Notes under the pieces: model-generated
What the model saw: only the letters and a program-made list of their open reading frames with translations
Database searches by the model: none
What the model was told of the DNA's origin: nothing
Program-made: the position numbers and the translations under genes
Shown here: positions 1-9,578 of the stretch, in pieces
How the letters are laid out: each line of letters opens with the position of its first letter
How positions within the stretch are numbered: position 1 is the first letter of the stretch
DNA from: an uncultured Anaerolineae bacterium
Lineage (GTDB): Bacteria > Chloroflexota > Anaerolineae > Aggregatilineales > Phototrophicaceae
Assembly: GCA_938022205.1 (NCBI GenBank)
Contig: CALIEB010000003.1
Span: forward strand, 62,001-126,000
Direction: 5' to 3'
Length of the DNA: 64,000 nucleotides

Positions 1-2
1 AC

Positions 3-3000
3 ACGCCGCAATCGACCTCTTGGCTAGAACAACGCTGGCGTATTAACTGGGAAGTGTTGGCGTATGTGGTGATTTTTGTGCTAGCGGTGTTCACGCGCTT
101 CTATATCTTGGGTGAGCGCGTCATGAGCCATGACGAGAGCCTGCACACGCGCTTCTCCTACAACCTTTACAACGAGGGCAACTTCCAGCATACCCCCCTT
201 ATGCACGGTCCCATCCTGTTTCATATGGTGGCATTGTCTTACGCGCTCTTTGGCGACAATGACTTTACCGCGCGCATTTATACCTCTGTGGTAGGCGTGA
301 TGATGGTGCTGTCGCCGCTGCTCTTCCGCTTTTGGTTGGGACGATGGGGTGCGTTGATTGCTAGCGTGTTGCTGCTGATTTCGCCGCTCATCATGTACTA
401 CAACCGCTACATTCGCGAGGACACCCCTGCGATTATGGCGGGCATTCTCATGATATGGGCAATCCTCATGTACCTTTCGGGACCCGAAGGACAGCGGCGG
501 CGCGCACATTGGCTCTACGTGCTGGCGTTTGGCATGATTTGGAACTTGGGGACGAAAGAGACCGCGTTTATTTATATTGCTATCTTTGGTATCTTCCTTG
601 CCATCTATTGGTTCGTGCGCTTGGCGCAGCACTTTTGGCGCAACAACGGGCGCGACGTGTTCAACATCATCATGCTTGGCATGCTGCTGGGCGGGTTCTT
701 CTCGCTGGGCATGTATATCGTGTTAGACATTATCCAGTTTGATTTGATTGGCGGCACGCGCCCGTTCGCCACGCTCGCGCCCAGCTTACAGCAAACCTTT
801 TTTATTTGGACATTCTTGGCACTTGGCGTAATTGTGCTGCTGCTGTTCGGCACCTGGGCATGGGTCTATCGCTCGCGCATGGCGAACCTCTTCACGCCCA
901 ACCAATTTGGCGTGATGGCGTTGGTATTTGGCATTGCGATGCTCACGGCGTTGGCGTTTGTAGTGCTAGAGGAAGTCTCGCACACAGGCAATGAGCTAAC
1001 CACAGACGAAGGCACGCCCAGCACCACCGCGCTGCGCTGGCTGCCGATGCTGCTTACGTGGGCGGCTTGCGTCGCCATGAGCGCGTTCTTCATCGTGTTC
1101 CGCCGCAAGCCTGACGACATTCCAGCTGACACGCAAAATAACATCGCGGGCAGCCGCGTGTGGGGCGTGCTGGACTTGTTTCCTGAATTTGACGTGATGG
1201 TCGTGATTGGTTCGCTTATCTTGCCTTGGGCGACCGCACTTATTCCCTATTTGATGAAAGGCACGGCGGAAGATTTCACGCTGATTGGTGAGTCGCTTCC
1301 TGTGTTCTTGTCTTCGCTCATTCGTAATCTGCCTGAAGTCGGCACGACCGCGCAAGTGGGACAGTTTGTAATTGGTTTCTTGGCGTGGCTGCCGCTTATG
1401 GTCACGTCGCTTGTCGTGGGCTTGTCGTGGAATTGGCGGCGTTACTTGCTGGTTTGTGCTGTCTTCTACAGCGTGTTCGTGTTCTTCTTCACGACAGTGT
1501 TTACTAACATGTCGGGCTTGGGCAGTGGTATGATTTACTCGCTTGGCTACTGGCTTGAGCAGCAGGGCGTGCGGCGCGGCAGCCAACCCCAGTATTACTA
1601 CTTGCTGGTGATTATGCCGTTCTACGAGTTCCTGCCCGTGATTGGCGGCGGGCTGGCGATGCTAGCGGGCATGCTACACTTTTGGCGTGTGCGCCGCGCC
1701 GACGAAGAACGCGAACAGCTAGAGGCGTTTGCAGCCGAAGCGCAAACAACCATAGAGGACATCGCTGTTGCCCACGAAGATGCGCTTGACGACAGCCACG
1801 CACAAGTTCGCCGTGAGGAGTCGTTTGATGAGCCGCGCAAAAAGCGCAAACGTGAAGAAATGCTGGCGTGGGCGAACAGCGCGCAAAGCCGCTGGCTGGA
1901 CAGCGTGCCGTTTCTTTGGTTTTGGGCGTGGCTAGCTGTTTGGAACTTGCTCGCGTTCAGCCTTGCGGGCGAAAAAATGCCTTGGCTTGGCACGCATCTT
2001 ACGTTCCCACTCATCTTTCTGACCGCGTGGTTCTTGGCGGGCGTGGTCGAGCGCATTGACCTTGCGCTCTTTGCAAAAAGCGGTTGGATATTGCTGCTGG
2101 TGTTGGGCGTGCTGCTGATTACCGCCACGCAAGTGATAGGCATCTTGGTTGTGGGCAATCCCTTTGGCGGGTTGTCCGCACAGCAGCTGCGCGAAACGCA
2201 AGGCTTCTTTGGCAGTGTGTTCGCCGCAGGGTTCACGCTTGGGCTGGTCTATCGCTTCGCCAGAAGAATAGGCTGGCGGCACGTGCGTCAGATGACACTT
2301 GTCGCTGTGTTTTTGGTGCTGGGTGGCTTGACTTTGCGTTCCGCGTGGATGGCTTCGTTCATCAACTACGACAACGCCAACGAGTTTTTGGTCTACGCGC
2401 ACGGCGCGCCAGCGGTGAAGCGCGTGCTGGCGCAAATCGAAGAGATGAGCTTGCGCACCACCGACGGGCGGGACTTGCGCTTTGCCTATGACAACGAGGT
2501 GTCTTGGCCCTACAGTTGGTACTTTCGCAACTTTCCCAACGTGGTCTATGTGGGTGAAAACCCGACCGTGCAAAACCTCGATAACACGATTTTTGTGGTC
2601 GTGGGTGGTGGCAAGCGCGCGCGTGTAGAACCCATTCTCGAAGACCGCTACCAACGCTTTGACTACATTCGCCTGTGGTGGCCCATGCAGGAATACTTCT
2701 ACTTGAGCGTTGACCGCGTTAACAACTTGCTCGATTTTTCGGCAACGAACACACAAGCCGCGCAGCTGCGGCGCGGCATCTTTGACATTTGGTGGTCGCG
2801 CGATTACAGCACCTATGGCAAAGCGATTAACAAAGACTTTAGCCTGACCAAGTGGCCCGTCTCTGACACGATGCACGTCTACATCCGCAAGGACTTTGCC
2901 GCGCAAATTTGGGCGTATGGCGTGGGTGACGGCGGCGTAAGCAACCCCTTGGCGGCGATTGAACAAAACCAATGCACTGCCAATTGGCAGCCGTTGCAAG

Positions 3001-4007
3001 CTGAGCAAATTTTAATCGCCGAGGGCGTGCCGATGAGCCGCCCCTTAGGCATGGGGTTTGACGCAGATGGCAACCTGTACGTTGCCGAAGAAAATGGCTT
3101 CCGGGTGTCTATCTTCGACCGCGAAGGGCGTTACGTGCGCTCCTTAGGCGCGGCAGGCACGCCCTCGCGCGAGGGGCTGTTCTTCAGCCGTCCCAACAGC
3201 GTGAGCGTTGCGCCTGACGGCACGGTTTATGTGGCGGACACTTGGAACTTTGTTATCCAAGCGATTGGCGCAGACGAAATGCCTAAGGTGCAGTGGGGGC
3301 AGCCCGTTACGGTGGGCTTTGGCGTGCCTGCTGAACCTACAGATGGTTTTTGGGCTCCCCGCGATGTGCGCGTCGATGCGCGTGGGCGCGTTTACGTGGC
3401 GGACACCGGCAACAAGCGCGTGCGTGTTTACACGGTCGATGGTGGTTTGGCGCGTTGGCTGTATGACATTGGTAGCGGTGGCAGCGGGCTTGGTCAGCTT
3501 GACGAGCCGGCTGGTCTGGCGTTCCATCCCGTTGATGGGCGGCTGTTTATTGCGGACACGTGGAATCGGCGCGTTTCTGTGTTTAGCGCGGACGGCTTGT
3601 TCTTGAACAGCTTCAGCGTGCGCGGTTGGTATGAAACGCTTGGCAACTTGCCGTATCTGGCAATCGACGGCGCGCGTGAGCTGCTTTACGTGACAGACCC
3701 CGACAGCGCGCGCGTGCTGGTCTACACGACAGCGGGTGAGTGTGTGGGGTCTTTTGGCGCGGCGGCGGGCGAAGCTCCCACGCGCGGGCAGTTCCGCCAA
3801 GCGAACGGTGTGGCGGTGGACGCGCAAGGCTACGTCTACGTGTCTGATGGCGTGCTAAATCGCATCTTGAAGTTTGCACCCTTCCCAATGCAGAGCAGTC
3901 CGGCGCAGTCGGAAGGTGGGGCAGCGAAAGACAGCGCGCCTATCTCGGTGCCGCTGGCGGAGTTAACCGCTGAGGCGATAGAATCAAGCGCGGAGCCTGC
4001 TGAATAG
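3..4007 (+). CDS. Membrane glycosyltransferase (GT39/TIGR03663-like) with C-terminal NHL repeats, 5' end outside window
   Basis: The reading frame is open to the left edge, so the true start lies outside; the first start-like codon inside is GTG at 54. Counting from there, HDE at residues 26-28 sits in the first luminal loop right after a membrane helix, as in dolichyl-phosphate-mannose type (GT39, ArnT-like) transferases and the TIGR03663 family, where an acidic pair in this loop is catalytic. A dozen or more hydrophobic segments follow up to about residue 790. From about residue 985 to 1285 there are NHL-type beta-propeller repeats with recurring G-N-L/V-Y-V-A-(D/E) signatures, ending in a Ser/Glu-rich tail. 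It probably moves a sugar from a lipid carrier to an external acceptor, with the propeller outside the cell. Family call is firm; the substrate is unknown. It ends 144 bases before nusA, where rimP would often sit. Confidence 0.8.
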   Translation, partial: TPQSTSWLEQRWRINWEVLAYVVIFVLAVFTRFYILGERVMSHDESLHTRFSYNLYNEGNFQHTPLMHGPILFHMVALSYALFGDNDFTARIYTSVVGVMMVLSPLLFRFWLGRWGALIASVLLLISPLIMYYNRYIREDTPAIMAGILMIWAILMYLSGPEGQRRRAHWLYVLAFGMIWNLGTKETAFIYIAIFGIFLAIYWFVRLAQHFWRNNGRDVFNIIMLGMLLGGFFSLGMYIVLDIIQFDLIGGTRPFATLAPSLQQTFFIWTFLALGVIVLLLFGTWAWVYRSRMANLFTPNQFGVMALVFGIAMLTALAFVVLEEVSHTGNELTTDEGTPSTTALRWLPMLLTWAACVAMSAFFIVFRRKPDDIPADTQNNIAGSRVWGVLDLFPEFDVMVVIGSLILPWATALIPYLMKGTAEDFTLIGESLPVFLSSLIRNLPEVGTTAQVGQFVIGFLAWLPLMVTSLVVGLSWNWRRYLLVCAVFYSVFVFFFTTVFTNMSGLGSGMIYSLGYWLEQQGVRRGSQPQYYYLLVIMPFYEFLPVIGGGLAMLAGMLHFWRVRRADEEREQLEAFAAEAQTTIEDIAVAHEDALDDSHAQVRREESFDEPRKKRKREEMLAWANSAQSRWLDSVPFLWFWAWLAVWNLLAFSLAGEKMPWLGTHLTFPLIFLTAWFLAGVVERIDLALFAKSGWILLLVLGVLLITATQVIGILVVGNPFGGLSAQQLRETQGFFGSVFAAGFTLGLVYRFARRIGWRHVRQMTLVAVFLVLGGLTLRSAWMASFINYDNANEFLVYAHGAPAVKRVLAQIEEMSLRTTDGRDLRFAYDNEVSWPYSWYFRNFPNVVYVGENPTVQNLDNTIFVVVGGGKRARVEPILEDRYQRFDYIRLWWPMQEYFYLSVDRVNNLLDFSATNTQAAQLRRGIFDIWWSRDYSTYGKAINKDFSLTKWPVSDTMHVYIRKDFAAQIWAYGVGDGGVSNPLAAIEQNQCTANWQPLQAEQILIAEGVPMSRPLGMGFDADGNLYVAEENGFRVSIFDREGRYVRSLGAAGTPSREGLFFSRPNSVSVAPDGTVYVADTWNFVIQAIGADEMPKVQWGQPVTVGFGVPAEPTDGFWAPRDVRVDARGRVYVADTGNKRVRVYTVDGGLARWLYDIGSGGSGLGQLDEPAGLAFHPVDGRLFIADTWNRRVSVFSADGLFLNSFSVRGWYETLGNLPYLAIDGARELLYVTDPDSARVLVYTTAGECVGSFGAAAGEAPTRGQFRQANGVAVDAQGYVYVSDGVLNRILKFAPFPMQSSPAQSEGGAAKDSAPISVPLAELTAEAIESSAEPAE

Positions 4008-4050
4008 GCGAGAGTTGGTTGCAATCGCCGCTAAATTGGGCATGTTGTGC

Positions 4051-4080
4051 TTGACAATAAATAATATGATGTGCTAAGAT
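4051..4080 (+). promoter_or_regulatory. Sigma-70-type promoter for the nusA operon
   Basis: TTGACA at 4051-4056 and TAAGAT at 4075-4080 are separated by 18 bases. The -35 box is perfect and the -10 box has five of six consensus bases. It lies in the only sizeable gap upstream of nusA, so it probably drives the whole translation operon. A second -10-like hexamer (TATGAT, 4065-4070) is too close to the -35 box to pair with it. Confidence 0.7.
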
Positions 4081-4106
4081 AGGGTCATCAATTTGGAACG
4101 TTTTTT

Positions 4107-4131
4107 GAAAAGTGGGCGACCCCCACTTTTC
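4107..4131 (+). promoter_or_regulatory. Leader hairpin in the nusA 5' UTR
   Basis: A perfect 10-base inverted repeat (GAAAAGTGGG at 4107-4116, complement at 4122-4131) with a 5-base loop lies between the promoter and the nusA start. It is followed by ATTTTATGG, not a clean T-run, so it may be a weak attenuator or an mRNA-stability element. A role in NusA autoregulation is only inference. Confidence 0.5.
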
Positions 4132-4151
4132 ATTTTATGGGGATATAGTCC

Positions 4152-6038
4152 ATGCCAAGCAACGAATTGTTACTCGCACTCAACGAAATTGCTGACCTTA
4201 GAGCGTTGCCGCAAGAGGTGATTATCGAAGCCTTGCAAAGCGCGTTGGTGTCAGCATACCGCAAATTTTCAGGGGCGAGCAGCGCGCAAGCCATTGAAGC
4301 GCGCATTGACTCGTCGTCACGTCGAGCGCGTATCTTCGTCGAAAAAGAAGTGGTCGACAAGGTCGTTAGCCCGGACACTGAAGTGACGCTGGAAAAGGCG
4401 CGTTTCTATGTGCCAGAGGCACAATACGGCGATATGGTCATGGTGATGGTGGAAGACACGCCCAAAGCCTTCGGGCGGATTGCTGCCCAGACCGCCAAGC
4501 AGGTTATCTTGCAGCGTATCCGCGAAGCCGAGCGCAACGCCCTTTACAACGAGTTTGTTGAGCGCGAGGGCGACTTGATGACGGGCACCGTGCAGAGCTT
4601 CAACTCGCAGATGGTGACGCTTAGCTTGGGGCGCGCCGAAGCCACGCTGCCGCGCCAGCAGCAAATCCCCGGCGAACGCTACCGCCAGCACGAAAAACTG
4701 CGCGTGTACATCATGGAGGTCAAGAAGACCAGCCGTGGCCCGCAAATTACCTGTTCGCGGGCGCATCGCAACATGCTGCGGCGGCTGCTTGAATACGAAG
4801 TGCCGGAAATTTACAACGGACAGGTCGAGATTAAGAGCATCGCACGCGAGGCGGGCTACCGCTCCAAAGTGGCGGTGGCGGCATTGCAAGACGGCATCGA
4901 CCCCGTAGGCGCGTGCGTTGGCATGCGCGGTATCCGCATTCAGAACATCGTCAAAGAGCTTCACGACGAAAAAATCGACGTGATTGAGTGGAGTCCGGTG
5001 CCTGAAGTGTTCATCACCAAAGCCCTTAGCCCGGCGCGCGTGACCGGCGTTTATCTCGAAGAAGATGACCGCACAGGGCAAACGGCAATCGTCATCGTGC
5101 CTGATGACCAGCTCTCGCTGGCGATTGGGCGTGAAGGGCAAAACGCGCGCCTCGCCGCCAAGCTAACCGGCTGGCGCATTGACATCAAAAGCGTCACGGA
5201 AACGGTGCAAGCCGCGCTTGACAGCATGGGCATTCCGCCGCTCAACGAGTTCCCGCGCTTGCACGGTGAGCTGCTTGCCAATGTGCGCCGCATCATGGAA
5301 AAGAAACAGAGCGGCAAAACCGTCATGTCCGACGAGTATGAGATGCTCGCAACATTTGCCGACCTTGTTGAGCGCAAGATGCTTGAGCGGCGCAACCAAG
5401 AGCGTCGTGCGCGCCAACGCGAAATTGAGGCAGTTAAGGCAACCGTGCCGCCCGCTTTCTTCAAAACGCCCGTCAGTGCGTTGGGCATGAACGAGGTCGT
5501 CACCGAAGCGTTACAACCGCTCGGCAGCATCGGGCAGGTCATGGTAAGCCTGCTGTTAGATGAGTCACACTTGCGTCGGCTTATCTCGGATGACATGGTG
5601 CGCCTCGTGCAAGCGCGCCTCGATGAGCTGGTGGTGGCTGGAGCAGATGCCTTTGCCGACGCACCTGCCGCGCAGCCTAAGGACAAAGAGCCACCAGCCG
5701 AGAAGCAGCCTGAGATTGTGGAGGCGGTTGTAACAGCAGAAGCAGCAGAAGATGACGACTTGCGCGATGCTTTCGGCGGCATCATTCAGCCCGCTGAAGA
5801 ACCCAAGCCCGAACCCGTTGCTGCGACACGCGAAGTTACGTTTGACGAGGTTGATTTTGACGACTACGTCGACTATAACGAGTCCGACGAAGATGTTGAC
5901 TCTGACAAACCCAAGAAGAAGGACAAGAAAAAACGCCGTCAGCTGGTATACGATGAAGACAGCGGCGAAGTGCGTGCCAAACGCCAGCGCAAAGGCGGTC
6001 GCCAGCGTGGTGGGTGGGACGACGATTTCGAATTCTAG
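4152..6038 (+). CDS. nusA: Transcription termination/antitermination factor NusA
   Basis: NusA binds RNA polymerase and nascent RNA and modulates pausing, termination and antitermination in the cytoplasm. The N-terminal polymerase-binding domain covers about residues 1-125, an S1 domain starts near 138 ([12 protein letters not shown]), and two KH domains follow. KH1 contains [11 protein letters not shown] near 255 and KH2 contains [13 protein letters not shown] near 325. At 628 residues it is much longer than a minimal NusA. After a helical stretch up to about 490 it ends in a low-complexity tail, first strongly acidic and then Lys/Arg/Gly-rich, closing with WDDDFEF. The ATG at 4152 is the natural start although its ribosome site is weak. 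First gene of the operon with ylxR and infB. Confidence 0.95.
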   Translation: MPSNELLLALNEIADLRALPQEVIIEALQSALVSAYRKFSGASSAQAIEARIDSSSRRARIFVEKEVVDKVVSPDTEVTLEKARFYVPEAQYGDMVMVMVEDTPKAFGRIAAQTAKQVILQRIREAERNALYNEFVEREGDLMTGTVQSFNSQMVTLSLGRAEATLPRQQQIPGERYRQHEKLRVYIMEVKKTSRGPQITCSRAHRNMLRRLLEYEVPEIYNGQVEIKSIAREAGYRSKVAVAALQDGIDPVGACVGMRGIRIQNIVKELHDEKIDVIEWSPVPEVFITKALSPARVTGVYLEEDDRTGQTAIVIVPDDQLSLAIGREGQNARLAAKLTGWRIDIKSVTETVQAALDSMGIPPLNEFPRLHGELLANVRRIMEKKQSGKTVMSDEYEMLATFADLVERKMLERRNQERRARQREIEAVKATVPPAFFKTPVSALGMNEVVTEALQPLGSIGQVMVSLLLDESHLRRLISDDMVRLVQARLDELVVAGADAFADAPAAQPKDKEPPAEKQPEIVEAVVTAEAAEDDDLRDAFGGIIQPAEEPKPEPVAATREVTFDEVDFDDYVDYNESDEDVDSDKPKKKDKKKRRQLVYDEDSGEVRAKRQRKGGRQRGGWDDDFEF

Positions 6039-6055
6039 CGAGCGAGGCGTAAGTC

Positions 6056-6316
6056 ATGGCACAGCAGCGTCCGCAGCCCGTGCGCACTTGTGTGGTTTGC
6101 CGCGAAAAAAGCAGCAAACGCGCCTTGACGCGCATTGTCCGCACTGAAACGGGCGTTTACGTGGATTTGACGGGAAAGGTCAACGGGCGCGGCGCGTATC
6201 TATGCGCTGCGCCTGCTTGCTGGCAGCGCGCGGCACAGAGCGATGTGCTGGCGCGTGCGCTGCGCACTACCCTTACTGACGCTGACCGTGAGCGTTTGCG
6301 GTTACATCGCTCATGA
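6056..6316 (+). CDS. ylxR: YlxR/RnpM family RNA-binding protein (DUF448)
   Basis: This 86-residue protein carries the family hallmarks: RTCVVCREK near the N-terminus, then V-D-x-x-G-K-x-x-GRGAYLC and a CW pair. The family lies between nusA and infB in many bacteria; in Bacillus and relatives it binds the RNase P RNA and modulates its activity, and it has also been called a nucleoid-associated regulator. It starts 17 bases after nusA with a GAGG-like ribosome site, so it is co-transcribed. Confidence 0.92.
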   Translation: MAQQRPQPVRTCVVCREKSSKRALTRIVRTETGVYVDLTGKVNGRGAYLCAAPACWQRAAQSDVLARALRTTLTDADRERLRLHRS

Positions 6317-6335
6317 ACGCGCAAAATCAACGATT

Positions 6336-6378
6336 CCGATGAGGCAGTAGAAACGCTTTTTTCTCTGCCTCCTCTCGG
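6336..6378 (+). promoter_or_regulatory. Hairpin in the ylxR-infB spacer
   Basis: GAGGCAG (6341-6347) pairs with CTGCCTC (6365-6371), and CCGA (6336-6339) pairs with TCGG (6375-6378) outside small bulges. The loop holds a T-run (CTTTTTTCT). It lies 30 bases before the infB start. It is not a classical terminator because the T-run is inside the loop; it may be an mRNA structure that affects IF2 translation or a processing site. Confidence 0.4.
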
Positions 6379-6407
6379 ACAAAACCATGAGAAATGGAGA
6401 GGAAGAT

Positions 6408-8210
6408 ATGGCGAAAGAGAAAAGAGCGGTACTTGTACCAGATTATCTAACCGTCCGTGAGCTGGCGGAACTAATACAGGCAAGTCCTATTGAGGTGATG
6501 AAAAAGCTCATCGCCAGCGGGACGATGGTGTCTATCAATCAGCAGATTGACTTTGACACTGCGGCGATTGTCATTGGCGACATGGGTTTTGAGGCGGTAT
6601 CCGCATCTGCGCTAGAGGCGGAAGAGGCGCAAAAGAAGCGCACCGAAGAGCTTAACAAGAAGTACGAACAAATTTACGCGGGCGAAAAACCTGAAAACAT
6701 GCGCCCGCGTCCCCCTATTGTCACCATTCTCGGGCATGTCGACCACGGCAAAACTACCCTCTTAGACACCATTCGCTCGACGAACGTGGCGGGCGGCGAA
6801 GCCGGCGGCATCACCCAGCACATTGGCGCATACCGTGTACAGCATCAGGGGCAAGCGATTACGTTCCTCGACACACCCGGCCACGAGGCATTCACCGCCA
6901 TGCGCGCACGCGGCGCGCAAGGTGCGGATATTGCCATCTTGGTGGTGGCGGCGGATGACGGCGTGATGCCAACCACCCGCGAGGCAATTAACCACGCGCG
7001 CGCTGCCAACGTGCCGATTATTGTGGCGATTACCAAAGTCGACAAGAGCAATGCCAACGTTGACCGCGTCAAGCAGCAGCTGGCTGACCTTGGGCTTGTT
7101 CCCGACGACTGGAACGGTGACACCATGATGATTCCGGTGGCGGCGTTGAAAAAGCAGGGCATCGATGACTTGTTAGGTGCCATTTTGCTCGTGGCGGAGT
7201 CTAACAATTTCTTGGCGAACCCGAACGGCACCCCGCGTGGCGTGGTCATTGAGTCGCGTATGGACAAAAACAAAGGCACGTTGGTCACGTTGTTGGTGAT
7301 GAACGGCACGCTGAAGCTCGGCGATGTGGTCGTCGTCGGCACCGCTTACGGGCGCATCCGTGCCATGTACAACGACCAAGGCAAGACCATCAAACAAGCC
7401 GAACCTTCGACCCCAGTGTCGGTGTTGGGCTTAAACGAATTGCCGCAGCCCGGCGATCGTTTTGAGGTCGTCAAGACCGACAAAGAGGCACGTGCCATTG
7501 TCGCCGAACGCCAAAGCGAACAGCAAAAGCAAAGCGCGCAGCCGCAGCGCACGTTTAGCCTTGAAGACTTGTTTGCCAATATCCAAGCCGGGCAGAGCAA
7601 AGAGCTTAACCTCATTATCAAGGCAGACGTGAATGGGTCGCTGCAGCCCATTGTCGATTCTATCAAAGAGCTAAGCGACAAGAACACCGAAGGCATTAAG
7701 GTGCGTATCTTGGCGGCGGAAGTGGGGCGCGTCACCGAGAGTGACATCATGCTTGCCAGCGCGTCTAACGCGATTATTATCGGGTTTAACGTCGACGTTA
7801 GCAGTGCGCGCCAATCAGCTGCTGCGCACCACGTTGAAATTCGCTCGTATGACATCATCTACAAGCTGCTTGAAGACATTGAGCTTGCGCTCAAGGGCAT
7901 GCTGGAGCCGAAGTATGAACCCAAAACGGTTGGCGTTGCCGAAGTGCGCCAGCTTTTCCGCATCTCAAAAGTTGGTGTGGTTGCCGGCAGCTACATTCTC
8001 GAAGGTGAAGCGCGGCGCAACGCGAAGGCACGCGTGTTGCGGGCGGGCAAGGTTATTTTGGATGGTGCCAGCGTTAGCTCGCTTAAACGCTTCAACGAAG
8101 ATGTGCGCGAAGTGCGCACGGGCTTTGAGTGTGGTATCAGCCTTGATGGGTTTAACGAATTTGTCGAAGGCGATAAAATTGAGTTCTACGTGATGGAGCG
8201 TGTGAATTAG
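6408..8210 (+). CDS. infB: Translation initiation factor IF-2 (short form)
   Basis: IF2 is the GTPase that places initiator fMet-tRNA on the ribosome. The G1 motif GHVDHGKTT is near residue 108, G3 DTPGHEAF near 154 and G4 TKVDK near 208, followed by domains II, III and the tRNA-binding C-domain. The start is taken at ATG 6408, 600 residues, because GGAGAGGA at 6396-6403 is an excellent ribosome site for it; an in-frame ATG at 6387 lies upstream of that site. The N-terminal extension is short: only one IF2-N-like region ([19 protein letters not shown]) precedes the G-domain, as in several non-proteobacterial phyla. Confidence 0.96.
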   Translation: MAKEKRAVLVPDYLTVRELAELIQASPIEVMKKLIASGTMVSINQQIDFDTAAIVIGDMGFEAVSASALEAEEAQKKRTEELNKKYEQIYAGEKPENMRPRPPIVTILGHVDHGKTTLLDTIRSTNVAGGEAGGITQHIGAYRVQHQGQAITFLDTPGHEAFTAMRARGAQGADIAILVVAADDGVMPTTREAINHARAANVPIIVAITKVDKSNANVDRVKQQLADLGLVPDDWNGDTMMIPVAALKKQGIDDLLGAILLVAESNNFLANPNGTPRGVVIESRMDKNKGTLVTLLVMNGTLKLGDVVVVGTAYGRIRAMYNDQGKTIKQAEPSTPVSVLGLNELPQPGDRFEVVKTDKEARAIVAERQSEQQKQSAQPQRTFSLEDLFANIQAGQSKELNLIIKADVNGSLQPIVDSIKELSDKNTEGIKVRILAAEVGRVTESDIMLASASNAIIIGFNVDVSSARQSAAAHHVEIRSYDIIYKLLEDIELALKGMLEPKYEPKTVGVAEVRQLFRISKVGVVAGSYILEGEARRNAKARVLRAGKVILDGASVSSLKRFNEDVREVRTGFECGISLDGFNEFVEGDKIEFYVMERVN

Positions 8211-8212
8211 TC

Positions 8213-8617
8213 ATGAGCTTAAAACGTGACCGCATGAACGACCGTATCCGCCAGATTTTAAGCGAACTGCTGCGTCGCGAGGTATCTGACCCGCGCTTAC
8301 AAGGTGTAACGGTCACAGAAGTGGTGCTTGACCCCGAACTGTTGTTTGCGCGGGTGTATGTCAACGCGCTGGGCGATGAGACGCGCCAAAAAGACGTGCT
8401 GGAAGGGCTTAAGAGTGCTAGCGGGTTCTTGCGCCGTGAAACGGGCAAGCACATTCGCTTGCGCAACACGCCAGAACTGCATTTCTACTGGGATACGACG
8501 CTGGAGCGGGGCGAACGCCTCAACCAGATTCTCGACACGTTGGAAATTCCGCTGCCCGACGAAGATGAGTTGGACGATGCGTTGATACGGGAAGATGAGG
8601 ACGATGAACTTGACTGA
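8213..8617 (+). CDS. rbfA: 30S ribosome-binding factor RbfA
   Basis: RbfA helps 16S rRNA 5'-end maturation and late 30S assembly. The 134 residues match the family length. Typical features are the N-terminal DRMNDRIRQILSELLRREVSDPR segment split over the first helix, the strand LFARVYVNALG, and the helix-kink region with PELHFYWDTTLERGERLNQILD. The C-terminal tail is very acidic (EDEDDELD). It begins two bases after the infB stop, so translation is probably coupled. Confidence 0.95.
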   Translation: MSLKRDRMNDRIRQILSELLRREVSDPRLQGVTVTEVVLDPELLFARVYVNALGDETRQKDVLEGLKSASGFLRRETGKHIRLRNTPELHFYWDTTLERGERLNQILDTLEIPLPDEDELDDALIREDEDDELD

Positions 8618-9578
8618 GGCTAGCGCAGCCTTGCAAAGCGCGCACACGGTTTTGATTGTGACGCATGTTCGCCCGGATGGTGACGCAATCGGCTCGATGT
8701 TGGGCTTAGCGAACGCGGTACGGGCGTTAGGCAAGCAGGTGACGGCAGCTGTTGATGGCGGCGTGCCGTCCTTCTTTCGTTTTTTGCCGCTTGCCGAGAG
8801 CGTTCAGAGCGAACTTCATGAAGGCGCGTGGGATGTTATGATTAGCACGGACGCGGCGGACGAGGCACGCACGGGCAGCGTGGGCGCGTATGGCTTCGCT
8901 AACAGTAAGGTGGTGATTAACCTTGACCATCACCCGACGAACCCCATGTTTGGCACGTGGCAGCTTGTCGACGCGGCAGCCACTAGCGCGGCAGAAGTGG
9001 TGTTTACGTGGCTAGAGCATATGGGGCTAGCGTACGACGAAACGGTGGCGATGCCGTTGCTTACTGGACTTGTGACCGACACAAACGGCTTTCGCACCAG
9101 CTCGGTGACGGCGCGCACCTTAGAAATTGCCCATACGCTGATGCGGCGCGGCGCGGTGCTTACTGCCATTACGGCAAAGGTGTTAGATGCAAAGACCCCT
9201 GCAGACTTTGCGCTTTGGCAGCGTGTCTTGCCGAAAGCCCGCCTTGAAGACGGCGTGGCGACGCTGGCAATTACGCTAGAGGATACGCGCAGTGTGGGCT
9301 TAAATGAGCCTGATGACGCGGGCTTGGTGACGTTTTTGCTCGACGTTGAGGGCATTATGGTGTCTGCGGTGTTCAAAGAGCATGCGCCCGATGAAGTGCG
9401 CGTGAGCATGCGTGCCAAGCGCGGCTATAATGTGTCCGACATTGCGGTGTCGGTGGGTGGCGGCGGACACGTGCAAGCCGCCGGCGCGACCTTTCGCGGC
9501 ACATTAGCACAAGCGCAGGCACAGCTTGTGCCGCTGCTTCACGAAGCGGTTGCTAGAGGAGACCGCGAGATTGTTTGA
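8604..9578 (+). CDS. nrnA: DHH-family nanoRNase/pAp phosphatase (NrnA-like)
   Basis: DHH/DHHA1 phosphoesterase that in Bacillus and Mycobacterium degrades 2-5-nt RNAs and dephosphorylates pAp. Motif I (THVRPDGDAIGS) is near residue 20, the D-A-A-D motif (STDAADEAR) follows, the DHH signature (NLDHHPTNPMFG) is near 110, and the C-terminal DHHA1 domain ends with GGGGHVQAAG. ATG 8604 is preferred (324 residues) over ATG 8595, because GGAAG and GAGG lie at sensible spacing only for 8604. The 3' end of rbfA overlaps it by 14 bases. The rbfA-nrnA-truB-ribF order is common in Firmicutes and Chloroflexota. Confidence 0.9.
   Translation: MNLTEASAALQSAHTVLIVTHVRPDGDAIGSMLGLANAVRALGKQVTAAVDGGVPSFFRFLPLAESVQSELHEGAWDVMISTDAADEARTGSVGAYGFANSKVVINLDHHPTNPMFGTWQLVDAAATSAAEVVFTWLEHMGLAYDETVAMPLLTGLVTDTNGFRTSSVTARTLEIAHTLMRRGAVLTAITAKVLDAKTPADFALWQRVLPKARLEDGVATLAITLEDTRSVGLNEPDDAGLVTFLLDVEGIMVSAVFKEHAPDEVRVSMRAKRGYNVSDIAVSVGGGGHVQAAGATFRGTLAQAQAQLVPLLHEAVARGDREIV

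Noticed and set aside
1932-3008. Long minus-strand open frame opposite the glycosyltransferase gene
   Set aside because: It lies wholly inside a well-supported gene, has no ribosome site and its product has no recognisable motif; it is a shadow of the plus-strand codon pattern.
4317-5141. Minus-strand open frame opposite nusA
   Set aside because: It is antisense to the S1 and KH domains of NusA and looks like a codon-bias artefact.
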